From: Neisseria bacilliformis | Lineage (GTDB): Bacteria > Pseudomonadota > Gammaproteobacteria > Burkholderiales > Neisseriaceae | Length of the DNA stretch: 64,000 nt | NCBI RefSeq assembly: GCF_014055025.1 | Contig: NZ_CP059571.1 | Span: 2,356,001-2,420,000 of the forward strand | Reading direction: 5' to 3' | Shown: in pieces, positions 53,588 to 62,998 of the stretch | Numbering within the stretch: the stretch's first letter is position 1 | Layout: the number at the start of each line of letters is the position of its first letter | Made by a program: the position numbers and the translations under genes | The notes under the pieces: generated by a model | Told to the model about the DNA's origin: nothing | What the model saw: only the letters and a program-made list of their open reading frames with translations | Databases searched by the model: none

Positions 53588-54274
53588 TTATCCGATTGAA
53601 ACAAAACGCCATTCTCCCACCGCCAAATCCTCGGCCGACCAGCTGCCGAAGCGCAGGCGGTGCAGCTTTTCGACGCGGTTGCCCGCCGCCGCGACCATGC
53701 GTTTGACCTGGTGGTATTTCCCCTCGCCGATGGTCAGCAGCAGCGTGTGCGGGTCGGCAAGCTCCGCCGCGTCGGCGGCCACGGTTTCATTGTCGTCGTG
53801 CAGCAGCACGCCGTTTTGCAGCGTTTCGCACAAGGCCGCGTCGGCGGCGTGTTTGAGCGTGGCGCGGTAGAGTTTGGCGACATGGTGCTTGGGCGAAGTC
53901 ATGCGGTGGTTGAACTGGCCGTCGTTGGTAATCAGCAGCACGCCGGTGGTATCCGCGTCCAGCCGGCCGACCGCCTGCATATCGAGATTGCGCAGGTTGG
54001 CGGGAAACAGCGTAAACACGCCCGGCCAGTCGCGCGGCTTGTGCGACGTTTCGTAGCCTGCGGGCTTGTTCAGCACAATATAGAAATAAGGCAGCGGCAC
54101 AACGCACACCGCCGCGCCGCCGATGCGCAGCGTGCGCACCGAATCCGGCGCGATTTCCGTTTTCGCGCCGGACACCGTTTCGCCGTTCACCTCCACACCG
54201 CCGCATTCGGCGAGCCTTTCGCACTGCCTGCGGCTGCCGACGCCCTGCGCCTGCAAATATTTGACCAGCTGCAT
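53588..54274 (-). CDS. rsuA: 16S rRNA pseudouridine-516 synthase (RsuA-like)
   Basis: 228 residues. An S4 RNA-binding domain (MQLVKYLQAQGVGSRRQCER) precedes the catalytic domain with Asp106 in GRLDADTTG; other motifs are VLNKPAGYETSH, KLYRATL and GKYHQVKRMVAAAGNRV. RsuA and RluE families are close; the S4 domain favours RsuA. A DUS lies just before the start. Confidence 0.88.
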   Translation of the reverse strand: MQLVKYLQAQGVGSRRQCERLAECGGVEVNGETVSGAKTEIAPDSVRTLRIGGAAVCVVPLPYFYIVLNKPAGYETSHKPRDWPGVFTLFPANLRNLDMQAVGRLDADTTGVLLITNDGQFNHRMTSPKHHVAKLYRATLKHAADAALCETLQNGVLLHDDNETVAADAAELADPHTLLLTIGEGKYHQVKRMVAAAGNRVEKLHRLRFGSWSAEDLAVGEWRFVSIG

Positions 54275-54293
54275 ACCGATACACCGATAAAGT

Positions 54294-54376
54294 TTTCAGA
54301 CGGCCTATTCTCACAGAAAAGGCCGCCTGAAAAAAGCCGCGCAAAAAAAACCGCCCCTGACAACAGGGGCGCAAAA
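54294..54376. terminator. DUS pair (one variant) and CGCCCCTG hairpin
   Basis: The right DUS reads AGGCCGCCTGAA, one base off. Then CGCCCCTG-ACAA-CAGGGGCG at about 54352-54371 with A/T flanks; on the minus strand it follows the stop at 54427 and could terminate that gene. Confidence 0.55.
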
Positions 54377-54426
54377 GGAACACAAACCACTACCAAAAAT
54401 GCTGGTCTTTCAACCCTCCTTCCCTT

Positions 54427-54912
54427 TTAAGAAGCTTCTCTCATGAAAACCAACTGTTGCGCCGCCGGATACAGAGCGCGTTGCAAAAGCTGCGGCGATA
54501 ACGCAGCGTCGTATTTGCCGCCTATGCTCAAATGCCCCTGCTCGGGACAAAACTCCACCAGGCGGCAGTTTTCTTCCAGATTGGCCGCGTGGCGGCAACG
54601 GCGTTGCAGCACGGCGCAGGCGTCGCGGTACACGCATTCCTTGCAGGACACCTCCCGCGCCTGACCCACCCAGCTGAGCCGAATGTCGGACTCCTCACTT
54701 TCAATCAGCACAATGCCGTTTTGACTGGCGGCGGCCGGGCACTGCTCGGGCACGGCGAAATAATAATGGCCGTCGATATGGGCGTATATGCTGCTGAACA
54801 CGGCCGGTTCGCCGTCATCCTCTGCCCTTGGAACAGCCAGCCAAGACGAAAACGTGTGTTGGTGAAGCTGCAAAATATCCGAGGCAAAGAGTTTGAACAT
54901 CGTTTCTGACAT
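54427..54912 (-). CDS. HugZ-like FMN-binding split-barrel protein, Cys-rich
   Basis: 161 residues from the ATG at 54912, which follows GGGAGGAT. It looks like the pyridoxamine-phosphate-oxidase split barrel of HugZ/HutZ haem-utilisation proteins: FSSWLAVPRAEDDGEPAVFS, IYAHIDGHYYFAVPEQ, IVLIESEESDIRLSWVGQAR and late EQGHLSIGGKYDAAL. Unusual are six cysteines within about 40 residues (SCKECVYRDACAV, RRCRHAA, ENCRLVEFCPE), which could bind metal. The haem role is inferred. Confidence 0.55.
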   Translation of the reverse strand: MSETMFKLFASDILQLHQHTFSSWLAVPRAEDDGEPAVFSSIYAHIDGHYYFAVPEQCPAAASQNGIVLIESEESDIRLSWVGQAREVSCKECVYRDACAVLQRRCRHAANLEENCRLVEFCPEQGHLSIGGKYDAALSPQLLQRALYPAAQQLVFMREAS

Positions 54913-55273
54913 CTTATCCTCCCTGCTGGGTGCCGTAGCGGGCGTTGCGCCCGACTCAATGGAGGGAATCATACCCAATTGCAGAGACGGAATCAAACGT
55001 TAATTGTTACTATTAATTAACTTACCCACAATCAGATTGAATATAAACGCAAAAAAGTTTGCAGAAAAATCAGATTCTGCCTGTATTTTAGGCAAAAAGG
55101 CCGTCTGAAAGCGCAGCTTCGGCGCAGCCAAAACCCGTTTCAGACGGCCTGCGAACCCGTTTCCCGCCCAAAGCCCCGCAATACGCAGACCGCAAACGGC
55201 TTCCGTTGCCCCGCCCCCGCCCCTCCCGTAAAATGCCGCCCGAAAACAGCCCGAGAAACCCCAAGGAAAACCC
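54913..55273. repeat. Gap upstream of dnaQ
   Basis: No gene is seen. An AT-rich stretch (about 54995-55060) is followed by a DUS-bounded stem-loop with the conserved core at 55098-55150. Promoters for both flanking genes should lie here, but none is clear. Confidence 0.5.
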
Positions 55274-56017
55274 ATGGCACGCGAACGCCAAATCATCCTC
55301 GACACCGAAACCACCGGCCTCTACTCCGACCGGGGCGACCGCATCCTCGAATTTGCCGGCATCGAAATGCGCAAACGCCGCCTCACCGAGCGCACCCTCC
55401 ACCTCTACATCCACCCCGACCGCGACATCCCCGAAGAAGCCGCGGCCGTACACGGCATCACCCTCGACACCCTCGCCGAAAAAAACGCCCCAAAATTCGC
55501 CGCCGTCGGCCAAGAAATCGCCGACTTCCTGCGCGGTGCCGAACTCATCATCCACAACGCCCGCTTCGACGTCGGCTTCCTCGACATGGAATTCGAGCGC
55601 ATGGGGCTGCCCACCATCGAAGAACTCGGCTGCGAAGTAACCGACACCCTCGCCATGGCGCGCGAAAAATACCCCGGCCAGAAAGCCAGCCTCGACGCCC
55701 TGTGCGGCCGCCTCGACATCGACCGCAGCAAACGCGTCTACCACGGCGCACTCATCGACTGCGAACTCCTCGCCGAAGTCTACCTCGCCATGACCCGCGA
55801 ACAATTCGACCTCGTCGGCGGCAGCGACGACAACAACGGCGACACCCCCGCCCAAAACACACGAACCGCCGCCCCCCTCGTGCGCACAGGCCGTCTGAAA
55901 GTCATCAAAGCCGACGCAACCGAACTCGCCGCCCACGCCGCCATCCTCGACGAAATCAACCAAGCCACCGGCGGCCACTGCCTCTGGCAGCCCCAAGCGC
56001 GGGAACACGCCGAATGA
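55274..56017 (+). CDS. dnaQ: DNA polymerase III epsilon subunit
   Basis: 3'-5' proofreading exonuclease of the replicative polymerase. 247 residues, DEDDh type: DTETTGLY at residues 10-17, HNARFDVGFLD and HGALIDCELLAEVY. It has the C-terminal tail for binding the alpha subunit, with a DUS-coded GRLK. The stop overlaps ispD (ATGA), so the two are translated together. Confidence 0.95.
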   Translation: MARERQIILDTETTGLYSDRGDRILEFAGIEMRKRRLTERTLHLYIHPDRDIPEEAAAVHGITLDTLAEKNAPKFAAVGQEIADFLRGAELIIHNARFDVGFLDMEFERMGLPTIEELGCEVTDTLAMAREKYPGQKASLDALCGRLDIDRSKRVYHGALIDCELLAEVYLAMTREQFDLVGGSDDNNGDTPAQNTRTAAPLVRTGRLKVIKADATELAAHAAILDEINQATGGHCLWQPQAREHAE

Positions 56018-56700
56018 GCCCCCGCAACATCGCCCTCATCCCCGCCGCCGGCAGCGGCAGCCGCTTCGGCGCGGCCAAGCCCAAACAATATCTCGAAATC
56101 GGCGGCAAAACCGTCTTGCAGCACACCATAGACATCTTCCTCGCCCACCCGCAAATCCACTACACCGCCGTCATCCTCGCTCCCGCCGACCACATTTTTC
56201 AGACGGCCTCATCCAAACGCCTCGGCATCTTCCGCGCCGGCGGCGCAAGCCGCGCCCAAACCGTGCGCAACGGCCTGCACGCCCTCTCCGCCCAAGGCAT
56301 CGCCGCCCCGCACGACAACATCCTCGTCCACGACGCCGCCCGCTGCTGCCTCCCCCCCGAAGCCCTCACCCGCCTCATCGAAGCAGCCGGCGGCACACCC
56401 GAAGGCGGCATCCTCGCCATGCCCGTGGCCGACACCCTCAAACGCGGCGACGGCGCAAACCGCATCGCTGCCACCGTCCCCCGCACCGCCCTCTGGCAGG
56501 CGCAAACCCCCCAGCTTTTCCAAACCGCCCTACTCCTACGCGCCCTCTGTGCCGCCGACAGCGACGGCTTCACCGACGAAGCCTCCGCCGTCGAAGCCCT
56601 CGGCATCCGCCCCCAGCTGGTCGAAGGCGACGCCCGCAACCTCAAACTCACCCTGCCGCAGGACGAAACCCTCGTCCGCCTCCTGCTCGCGGCCGTCTGA
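56014..56700 (+). CDS. ispD: 2-C-methyl-D-erythritol 4-phosphate cytidylyltransferase
   Basis: MEP pathway of isoprenoid synthesis. 228 residues: IPAAGSGSRFGAAKPKQYLE, LVHDAARCCL, TVPRTALWQAQTPQLF and TDEASAVEALG. The stop codon TGA belongs to the sequence GGCCGTCTGAAA, so a DUS ends the gene. IspF, which often follows, is absent. Confidence 0.93.
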   Translation: MSPRNIALIPAAGSGSRFGAAKPKQYLEIGGKTVLQHTIDIFLAHPQIHYTAVILAPADHIFQTASSKRLGIFRAGGASRAQTVRNGLHALSAQGIAAPHDNILVHDAARCCLPPEALTRLIEAAGGTPEGGILAMPVADTLKRGDGANRIAATVPRTALWQAQTPQLFQTALLLRALCAADSDGFTDEASAVEALGIRPQLVEGDARNLKLTLPQDETLVRLLLAAV

Positions 56701-56823
56701 AAACGCAGCTCCGGCGAAGGCCGTAGGCCGGATACTCGTATCCGACACATCCCACGCGACGGGATATTCCTGCGGAAAACACCGCATTCAAACATCCGGC
56801 CTGCAACACTGCCGCGCAGGCAA

Positions 56824-56855
56824 AGGCCGTCTGAAAACAAATTTTCAGACGGCCT
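56824..56855 (+). terminator. DUS hairpin downstream of ispD
   Basis: AGGCCGTCTGAAAAC and its complement with an AAA loop, 124 bases after the stop. Confidence 0.5.
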
Positions 56856-56943
56856 CTTATCTTCTGTTTTCCCACACCGCCGCCCGCCGCCGCCCATAAA
56901 CCGCGTGCGTCGCCCGGGCGGAACACCCTGCCTGAACGGCAAC

Positions 56944-56981
56944 AGGTCGTCTGAAAACACCATGCGATTTTCAGACGGCCT
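56944..56981 (-). terminator. DUS pair, one of variant AGGTCGTCTGAA
   Basis: Just past the stop at 56999 on the minus strand. The left copy has the N. mucosa-type base. Confidence 0.5.
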
Positions 56982-56998
56982 CAAACTGCCCGCCGCAT

Positions 56999-57514
56999 TT
57001 ACGCCTGCCGTGCCGTTCTGCCCAAGCGGCGGCGCAGCAGGAAGTCGGCGGCGGCGTAGAGGACGAAGGTGATGAAGAACGCGGCGGCGGCGTGGGCAAC
57101 GGTGAACATTTTGAAATACAGCGGCACGGCGCGGCCGTTTTCGAGGCGGTAGCGGGTGGTCATCGTCCAGCCGCCGCCGCTGTCGCGCATCTCGTACACG
57201 CCGCCGCCGAGGGCGCACAGGCGCATTTCGCGCTCCGGCCAGTCGCGGCAGGCGGGTGCGGCAGAGGGCGCGGGCGGCGGCAGGGTGCAGGGCGCGGCGC
57301 GGGCATTTTTCAGCGGCTCGCTGCGGCAGCCGCCTCCGCCGTTTTGCGTAACGATGAGAAAGCGCGCATCGGCCGCGCTGCCCGCCGCGTAGTGTTCGGC
57401 AGACAGCGCGGACAGGCCGAGGGTGAACGCCATGGCCAGCGGGACGAACAGGACAAGTTGCAGCAGCCGCCACCAGAGCGGCAGGTTCGGGCGCGGCGCG
57501 CGGGGGCAGTGCAT
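56999..57514 (-). CDS. Membrane protein of unknown function
   Basis: 171 residues. One segment near the N-terminus (LLQLVLFVPLAMAFTLGLSA) and one near the C-terminus (AHAAAAFFITFVLYAAADFLL) enclose a periplasmic-looking part with five cysteines. AAAGGAA precedes the ATG at 57514. Not recognised. Confidence 0.65.
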   Translation of the reverse strand: MHCPRAPRPNLPLWWRLLQLVLFVPLAMAFTLGLSALSAEHYAAGSAADARFLIVTQNGGGGCRSEPLKNARAAPCTLPPPAPSAAPACRDWPEREMRLCALGGGVYEMRDSGGGWTMTTRYRLENGRAVPLYFKMFTVAHAAAAFFITFVLYAAADFLLRRRLGRTARQA

Positions 57515-57652
57515 GGCGTTTCCTTTCGGCAGTCCGCCCGCCTTCACGGGGACGGTATTCCTGAAAATGCGGCGATTATACGCGGCGGCCGGTGTTTTCA
57601 AGCCGTCTTCTTTTTCAGACGGCCTGTTTGCACCCGACTGTGCTGCCCCGCC

Positions 57653-57690
57653 GTAGGGTGTGTGGCACAAGCCGCGCACGCGGTTTGCGC
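57653..57690. repeat. Half copy of the twin-palindrome repeat
   Basis: GTAGGGTGTGTGGCACAAGC, then GCGCACGCGGTTTGCG, left half only; a DUS follows. Confidence 0.55.
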
Positions 57691-57939
57691 CGTTGAAAGG
57701 CCGTCTGAAAACAAGGTTTCCTTTTCCCACTTGCATTTTTACCGGCATAAAATGCCGTTTTTCTGTTTTCAGTAAAACTATCCGTCTTTTTATTCCAGTG
57801 TTCGGCCTGATGCTGCCGCTTCCCGACTAAAGCGCACACGAAAGCTGCATAATCGCCGCTGCGGGCGGCGGCGCGGTTTTTTCAGACGGCCTTTTTGTTA
57901 AAATCGCGCGCTTGTTTTTAACCGAAGTTGGCAAATTTT

Positions 57940-59304
57940 ATGAAAACCCCTTCCAGCTGGTCGTCGAAGATCGGCTTTATTTTGTCCGCCGCCGGTTCGG
58001 CCATCGGGCTGGGCGCGATTTGGAAATTCCCCTACACGGCGGGCACGAACGGCGGGGCGGTGTTTTTCCTGCTGTTTCTGATATTTACCGTGCTGGTTGC
58101 CCTGCCGGTGCAGCTGGCCGAGTTTTACATCGGCTGCAAGAGCGGCAAAAACGCGATCGATTCGTTCAAAGCCCTCTCGCCGAGCAAGGTGTGGCCGTGG
58201 GTGGGGCGGCTGGGGGTGTTCGCCTGCTTTGTGCTGCTGTCGTTTTACAGCGTGGTGGGCGGCTGGGTGCTCAATTACGTGGTGCACGCCTTTACCGGCC
58301 AAATCCACACGGGCGCGGATTTTGAGGCACTGTTCGGCGCGACGATTGCCAGCCCCGCCGGTTCGATCGCCTATCAGGGGCTGTTTATGCTGATGACGGT
58401 GTGGGTGGTGAAAAGCGGGATTTCCAACGGCATCGAAAAGGCCAACCGCTATATGATGCCCGCGCTGTTTGTGCTGTTTGTGCTGCTGGCGGTGCGCTCG
58501 CTGACGCTGCCGGGCGCGATGGCGGGGGTGTCCTTCCTGCTGAAACCGGACTGGTCGTACATCCGGCAGGAAACCATGCTCACCGCGCTGGGGCAGGCGT
58601 TTTTCGCGCTGAGCATCGGCGTGTCGACGATGATTACCTATGCGGCCTATCTCGACAAAAAACAGGATTTGTTCCGCTCGGGCAACAGCATTATGTGGAT
58701 GAACCTGTTTGTGTCGCTCTTGGCCGGGCTGGTGATTTTCCCCGCCGTGTTCGCCTTCGGCTTCGAGCCCAGCCAGGGGCCGGGGCTGATTTTCGTGGTG
58801 CTGCCGGCGGTGTTTATGAAAATGCCGCTGGGCACGCTGCTGTTTGCAGTGTTTATGCTGCTGGTGGTGTTCGCCACCCTCACCTCGGCGTTTTCGATGC
58901 TGGAAACGGTGATTGCGGCGGTGATCCGCGAAGACGAGGGCAAACGCGAGAGCCGCACCTGGATTATCGGCACGGCGATTTTCCTGGTCGGCATTCCGTC
59001 CGCGCTGTCGTTCGGCGTGATGGCGGAAGTGAAATTTTTCGGCAAAACGCTGTTTGATTTGTGGGATTTCATGATTACCGCGCTGATTATGCCGCTCAGC
59101 GCACTGAGCGTGTCGGTATTCGTCGGCTGGCTGCAAAACCGCGCCACAGTGCTGGAACACATGCGCGAGGGCAGCACCGTGCCGCAAACCGTGCTGATCC
59201 TGTGGCTCAACACCCTGCGCTTCATCGCGCCGGTGGCCATCGTGCTGGTCTTTCTCAACGCGCTGGGCATCGATTTCACGGCTTGGATTACCCAAGCGAA
59301 ATAA
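57940..59304 (+). CDS. Sodium-dependent transporter (NSS/SNF family)
   Basis: LeuT-fold symporter, 454 residues with about 11-12 membrane segments. The family start is SSWSSKIGFILSAAGSAIGL, followed by GAIWKFPYTAGTNGG, the Na and substrate site. Further LLSFYSVVGGWVLNYV and ALGQAFFALSIGVSTMITY are typical. The substrate is probably an amino acid but cannot be named. The ATG at 57940 is chosen; a TTG four codons earlier is possible. Confidence 0.9.
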   Translation: MKTPSSWSSKIGFILSAAGSAIGLGAIWKFPYTAGTNGGAVFFLLFLIFTVLVALPVQLAEFYIGCKSGKNAIDSFKALSPSKVWPWVGRLGVFACFVLLSFYSVVGGWVLNYVVHAFTGQIHTGADFEALFGATIASPAGSIAYQGLFMLMTVWVVKSGISNGIEKANRYMMPALFVLFVLLAVRSLTLPGAMAGVSFLLKPDWSYIRQETMLTALGQAFFALSIGVSTMITYAAYLDKKQDLFRSGNSIMWMNLFVSLLAGLVIFPAVFAFGFEPSQGPGLIFVVLPAVFMKMPLGTLLFAVFMLLVVFATLTSAFSMLETVIAAVIREDEGKRESRTWIIGTAIFLVGIPSALSFGVMAEVKFFGKTLFDLWDFMITALIMPLSALSVSVFVGWLQNRATVLEHMREGSTVPQTVLILWLNTLRFIAPVAIVLVFLNALGIDFTAWITQAK

Positions 59305-59319
59305 CACAAACAAGCATAG

Positions 59320-59373
59320 AGGCCGTCTGAAAACCAGTTTTGGCTGCGCCGAAGCTCCACTTTCAGACGGTCT
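59320..59373 (+). terminator. DUS-bounded stem-loop after the NSS transporter
   Basis: The first DUS is complete; the closing one is GGTCTG-altered. Conserved core GGCTGCGCCGAAGCTCCAC. Confidence 0.55.
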
Positions 59374-59402
59374 GTTTTGTCCGCGCCGATAGCGAATCCT
59401 GC

Positions 59403-59510
59403 GTAGGGTGTGCGGCGCAGCCACGCACGCGGTTTCGGACTTTGGGGGAAAGACACGGATTTGTCGGGGAGCAGGAAACGCGTGCGTCGCCTTGGGGCGA
59501 CACACCCTAC
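59403..59510. repeat. Twin-palindrome repeat, copy at 59403
   Basis: Begins GTAGGGTGTGCGGCGCAGCC and ends TTGGGGCGACACACCCTAC. Confidence 0.75.
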
Positions 59511-59521
59511 CTTAATGTCGG

Positions 59522-59561
59522 AGGCCGTCTGAAAACGTGAAACACGATTTTCAGACGGCCT
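59522..59561 (-). terminator. Inverted DUS pair after pgi
   Basis: AGGCCGTCTGAAAAC and its complement, about 55 bases past the pgi stop. Confidence 0.55.
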
Positions 59562-59616
59562 CTTGCTTTTTGTTTCTTCAAGCAAAACCGCTGCCGCGCA
59601 TGGTATGTGCGCTGCG

Positions 59617-61203
59617 CTAGGCGGACTTGTCCTGCTGGCGGAAGCGGGCAATCAGGGCGGCGGTGGAGTGGTCGTGGGGGCGGTTTTCGCCGCCGTCGAG
59701 TTCGGAGAGGATGGTTTGCGCCAGGGTTTTGCCGTATTGCACGCCCCATTGGTCGAAGGGGTTGGTGTCCCACACGGCGGCCTGGACGAAGGTGCGGTGT
59801 TCGTACAGGGCGATGAGCAGGCCGAGGGTGAAGGGGTCGAGGCGGTCGATGAGCAGGGTGTTGCTGGGGCGGTTGCCCTCGAAACGGCGGTGGGGGGCGG
59901 GGTCGGTTTTGCCGAGCATCAGGGCTTCGGCCTGGGCGAAGGCGTTGGCGGCGGTGAAGCGGCGGTTTTGCGCGGCTTCGGGGGTGTTGACGGGAACGAT
60001 GAAGTCCACCGGCACCAGCCGCGTGCCCTGGTGCAGGAGTTGGAAGAAGGCGTGCTGGCTGTTGACGCCTTCGCCGCCCCAGAAGATGCTGCCGGTGTCG
60101 CAGGCAACGGGTTCGCCGGATTGGGTTACGCTTTTGCCGTTGCTTTCCATGTCGAGCTGTTGCAGGTGCGCGGGCAGGTGGCGCAGCAGGTGGGTGTAGG
60201 GGACGACGGCATGGGTTTGCGCGCCGTGGAAGTTGTTGTACCAGATGCCGATGAGGCCGAGGATGGCGGGGAGGTTGCGGCGCAGCGGGGCGGTGAAGAA
60301 GTGTTCGTCCATCGCGTGCCCGCCGGCGAGGAAGGCGCGGAAGTGTTCGGAGCCGACGGCGGCCATCAGGGGCAGGCCGACGGGCGACCAGACGGAGTAA
60401 CGCCCGCCCACGCCTTCGGGCATGGCGAAGCGGTTTTCGGCGGCGATGCCGAAGGCGGCGGCGGCTTCGGCGTGGGCGGACACGGCGGCGAAGTGGCGCG
60501 GCAGCTCGTTTTCGCCCACGCCGCCTTGGCGCAGCCAGTCGCGGGCGGCGTGGGCGTTGAGCAGGGTTTCGGGGGTGGTGAAACTTTTGCTGGCGAGGGC
60601 AAACAGGGTGCGGCGGGGGTCGAGGCCGGCGAGGGCGGCGGAGAGTTCCGCGCCGTCGGCGTTGGCGGCGAAATGCACGCGCAGGCGGGTGTGGTAGGGG
60701 GCGAGGGCGGCGGCGGCCATGCGCGCGCCGAGGTCGGAGCCGCCGATGCCGATGTTGACCAGATCGGTAAACGGCAGGCCGTCTGCATTGGCGTATGCGC
60801 CGCTGATGAGGCGGTCGGCGAAATCGAGGGCGCGTTCGCGTTCGCGCCGTATTTCGGGCAGGACGTTTTCGCCGGACGCGCAGACCGGCGGGGCGTCGGG
60901 CGGCAGGCGCAGGGCGGCGTGCAGGGCGGGGCGGCCTTCGCTGGCATTGACGGGTTCGCCGCGCCGCACGGCCTGCATTTTTTGCGGCAGGCGGGCGGTT
61001 TCGGCCAGGGAAACCAGCAGGGAGAGGGTGTCTTCGCCGATGCGGTTTTTACTGTAATCGGCCAGGAGGCCGTGTATCTGCCCGTGCATGCGCGCGAAGC
61101 GGTCGGGCTCGGCGGCGAAGCGGTCGCGGATGCTGATGCCCGCCGTATCGCGGCGGTGTCGTGCGAGTGCCTGCCAGGCGGCGGTTTGGGTGATGTCGGG
61201 CAT
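59617..61203 (-). CDS. pgi: Glucose-6-phosphate isomerase
   Basis: Interconverts glucose-6-P and fructose-6-P. 528 residues, somewhat short but complete: VNIGIGGSDLGARMAAAAL, FALASKSFTTPETLLNA, GGRYSVWSPVGLPL and WDTNPFDQWGVQYGK near the end. A DUS-like GLPF region is coded at 60780. In Neisseria pgi feeds the Entner-Doudoroff and pentose routes. Confidence 0.95.
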   Translation of the reverse strand: MPDITQTAAWQALARHRRDTAGISIRDRFAAEPDRFARMHGQIHGLLADYSKNRIGEDTLSLLVSLAETARLPQKMQAVRRGEPVNASEGRPALHAALRLPPDAPPVCASGENVLPEIRRERERALDFADRLISGAYANADGLPFTDLVNIGIGGSDLGARMAAAALAPYHTRLRVHFAANADGAELSAALAGLDPRRTLFALASKSFTTPETLLNAHAARDWLRQGGVGENELPRHFAAVSAHAEAAAAFGIAAENRFAMPEGVGGRYSVWSPVGLPLMAAVGSEHFRAFLAGGHAMDEHFFTAPLRRNLPAILGLIGIWYNNFHGAQTHAVVPYTHLLRHLPAHLQQLDMESNGKSVTQSGEPVACDTGSIFWGGEGVNSQHAFFQLLHQGTRLVPVDFIVPVNTPEAAQNRRFTAANAFAQAEALMLGKTDPAPHRRFEGNRPSNTLLIDRLDPFTLGLLIALYEHRTFVQAAVWDTNPFDQWGVQYGKTLAQTILSELDGGENRPHDHSTAALIARFRQQDKSA

Positions 61204-61261
61204 AAGGTGTTTCGGGCAAAAGGGCGGGATTATATAGGGATGCGGGGCGGCGGGAAGCTGT

Positions 61262-61281
61262 GCTTAGGGTGTGTTGACAGG
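61262..61281. repeat. Solitary end of the foldback element
   Basis: TTAGGGTGTGTTGACAGGCC; matches the element end for 15 bases, no partner found. Confidence 0.45.
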
Positions 61282-61294
61282 CCGGAGGCTGTAA

Positions 61295-61333
61295 AGGCCG
61301 TCTGAAAACCGCCAACGGGTTTTCAGACGGCCT
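61295..61333 (-). terminator. Inverted DUS pair after asd
   Basis: AGGCCGTCTGAAAACC and its complement, 20 bases past the asd stop. Confidence 0.6.
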
Positions 61334-61353
61334 GTTTGCGTTTGCGTCGGGGT

Positions 61354-62472
61354 TTAATCAAGGTTGCCCAGCACGATGCGCAATACGCGGCGGACGGGTT
61401 CGGCCGCGCCCCAGAGGAGCTGGTCGCCGACGGTGAACGCGCTGATGTATTCGCCGCCCATGCCGAGTTTGCGGATGCGGCCGACGGGCACGGTGAGCGT
61501 GCCGGTTACTTTGGCGGGCGTCAGCTCGTGAATGCTGGCTTCTTTTTCGTTGGGCACGACTTTCACCCAGTCGTTTACGCCGGCCAAGATGGTTTCGATT
61601 TCGGCGACGGGCAAGTCTTTTTTCAGTTTCAGGGTGATGGCCTGACTGTGGCAGCGCATTGCGCCGACGCGCACGCACAGGCCGTCGATCACGGTGGGGT
61701 TGTCGCTGCGGCCGAGGATTTTGTTGGTTTCCGCGCCGCCTTTCCATTCTTCTTTCGACTGGCCGTTGCCCAAATCCGCGTCAATCCACGGAATCAGGCT
61801 GCCGGCGAGCGGCACGCCGAAGTTGGCTTTGGGATAGTCTTCGCTGCGCAGAAAATCGGAAACTTTGCGGTCGATGTCGAGAATCGCGCTGGCGGGGTCG
61901 GCTAGCTCTTCGGCCACTTGGCTGTGGATCGCGCCCATGCCGCTGATGAGTTCGCGCATGTTTTTCGCGCCCGCACCGGATGCGGCCTGGTAAGTCATGC
62001 TGGTCGCCCATTCGACCAAGTCGTTTTGGAACAGGCCGCCCAGCGCCATCAGCATTAGCGAAACGGTGCAGTTACCGCCGATGTAGTTTTTCACGCCGTT
62101 TTTGAGGCCGTTGTCGATCACGTTGCGGTTGACGGGGTCGAGCACGATGATCGCGTCGTCTTTCATGCGCAGCGCGGAGGCCGCGTCGATCCAGTAGCCA
62201 CTCCAGCCGGAATCGCGCAGGGGTTGGAACACGGATTTGGTGTAGTCGCCGCCCTGGCAGGTTACGACGATGTCCATTTTCGCCAGTTCGGCGATGTCGT
62301 TTGCGTCAAGCAGCGTTTTGGCTGCCTGACCGAAATCGGGGGCTGCGCCGCCGACGTTGGATGTGGTGAAGAAATACGCTTCGGGGATGCGGGCGAAGTC
62401 ATTTTCTTCGCGCATACGCTGCATCAGCACCGAGCCGACCATGCCGCGCCAGCCGACAAATCCTACTTTCAT
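61354..62472 (-). CDS. asd: Aspartate-semialdehyde dehydrogenase
   Basis: NADPH-dependent, common step to lysine/DAP, threonine and methionine. 372 residues. The Rossmann start is [16 protein letters not shown]; the catalytic Cys135 lies in [10 protein letters not shown], and the late motif [12 protein letters not shown] contains the catalytic His. The length is that of the Gram-negative enzyme. The start is clear. Confidence 0.95.
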   Translation of the reverse strand: MKVGFVGWRGMVGSVLMQRMREENDFARIPEAYFFTTSNVGGAAPDFGQAAKTLLDANDIAELAKMDIVVTCQGGDYTKSVFQPLRDSGWSGYWIDAASALRMKDDAIIVLDPVNRNVIDNGLKNGVKNYIGGNCTVSLMLMALGGLFQNDLVEWATSMTYQAASGAGAKNMRELISGMGAIHSQVAEELADPASAILDIDRKVSDFLRSEDYPKANFGVPLAGSLIPWIDADLGNGQSKEEWKGGAETNKILGRSDNPTVIDGLCVRVGAMRCHSQAITLKLKKDLPVAEIETILAGVNDWVKVVPNEKEASIHELTPAKVTGTLTVPVGRIRKLGMGGEYISAFTVGDQLLWGAAEPVRRVLRIVLGNLD

Positions 62473-62998
62473 GTGTGTCTCCGTGTGTTTGTCTGTTAAA
62501 AAAAGAAACGCGCGTTTTAAACCTGCGCGGGGGAAAAGTAAAGTTTTTTATGCGCGGCGGGGTTTTGGCTGCATCGAAGTAGTGTTTTCAGACGGCCTGT
62601 ATGGGATTTGAGGCCGTCTGAAAACCGTATTGCGTGGGTTTTGGCTGCATCGAAGCTGCGCTTTCAGACGGCCTCTGCCGCATAAAGTATCCGTGTCTTG
62701 CGCTCAAACCGTAACCGCGTGCGCGGCTGCGCCACACACCTACCTTAGCGGCGGAGGCCGTCTGAAAAAAACAGTTTTTCAGACGGCCTGTTCCATCCGA
62801 CCCATGCAGAACCTAAGGTAGGGTGTGCCGCCCCGAGGCGACGCACGCGTTCTCTGCTGTCCAACAAATCTGCGCGTTTCACCCAAAAATCCAAACCGCG
62901 TGCGTGGCTTGCGCCACACACCCTACCTAAGAGGCAGAGGCCGTCTGAAAAGATGTTTTCGGTTTTTCAGACGGCCTCTGCATATCCGTTTTGTCTGT
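62473..62998. repeat. Gene-free gap filled with repeats
   Basis: No gene is seen. In order: a core-plus-DUS piece to 62598; a DUS-bounded stem-loop at 62611-62674; a right half of the twin-palindrome repeat near 62707-62744; an inverted DUS pair at 62755-62789; a full twin-palindrome repeat at 62818-62926; and a DUS pair at 62938-62977 that should terminate hemN. Confidence 0.7.
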
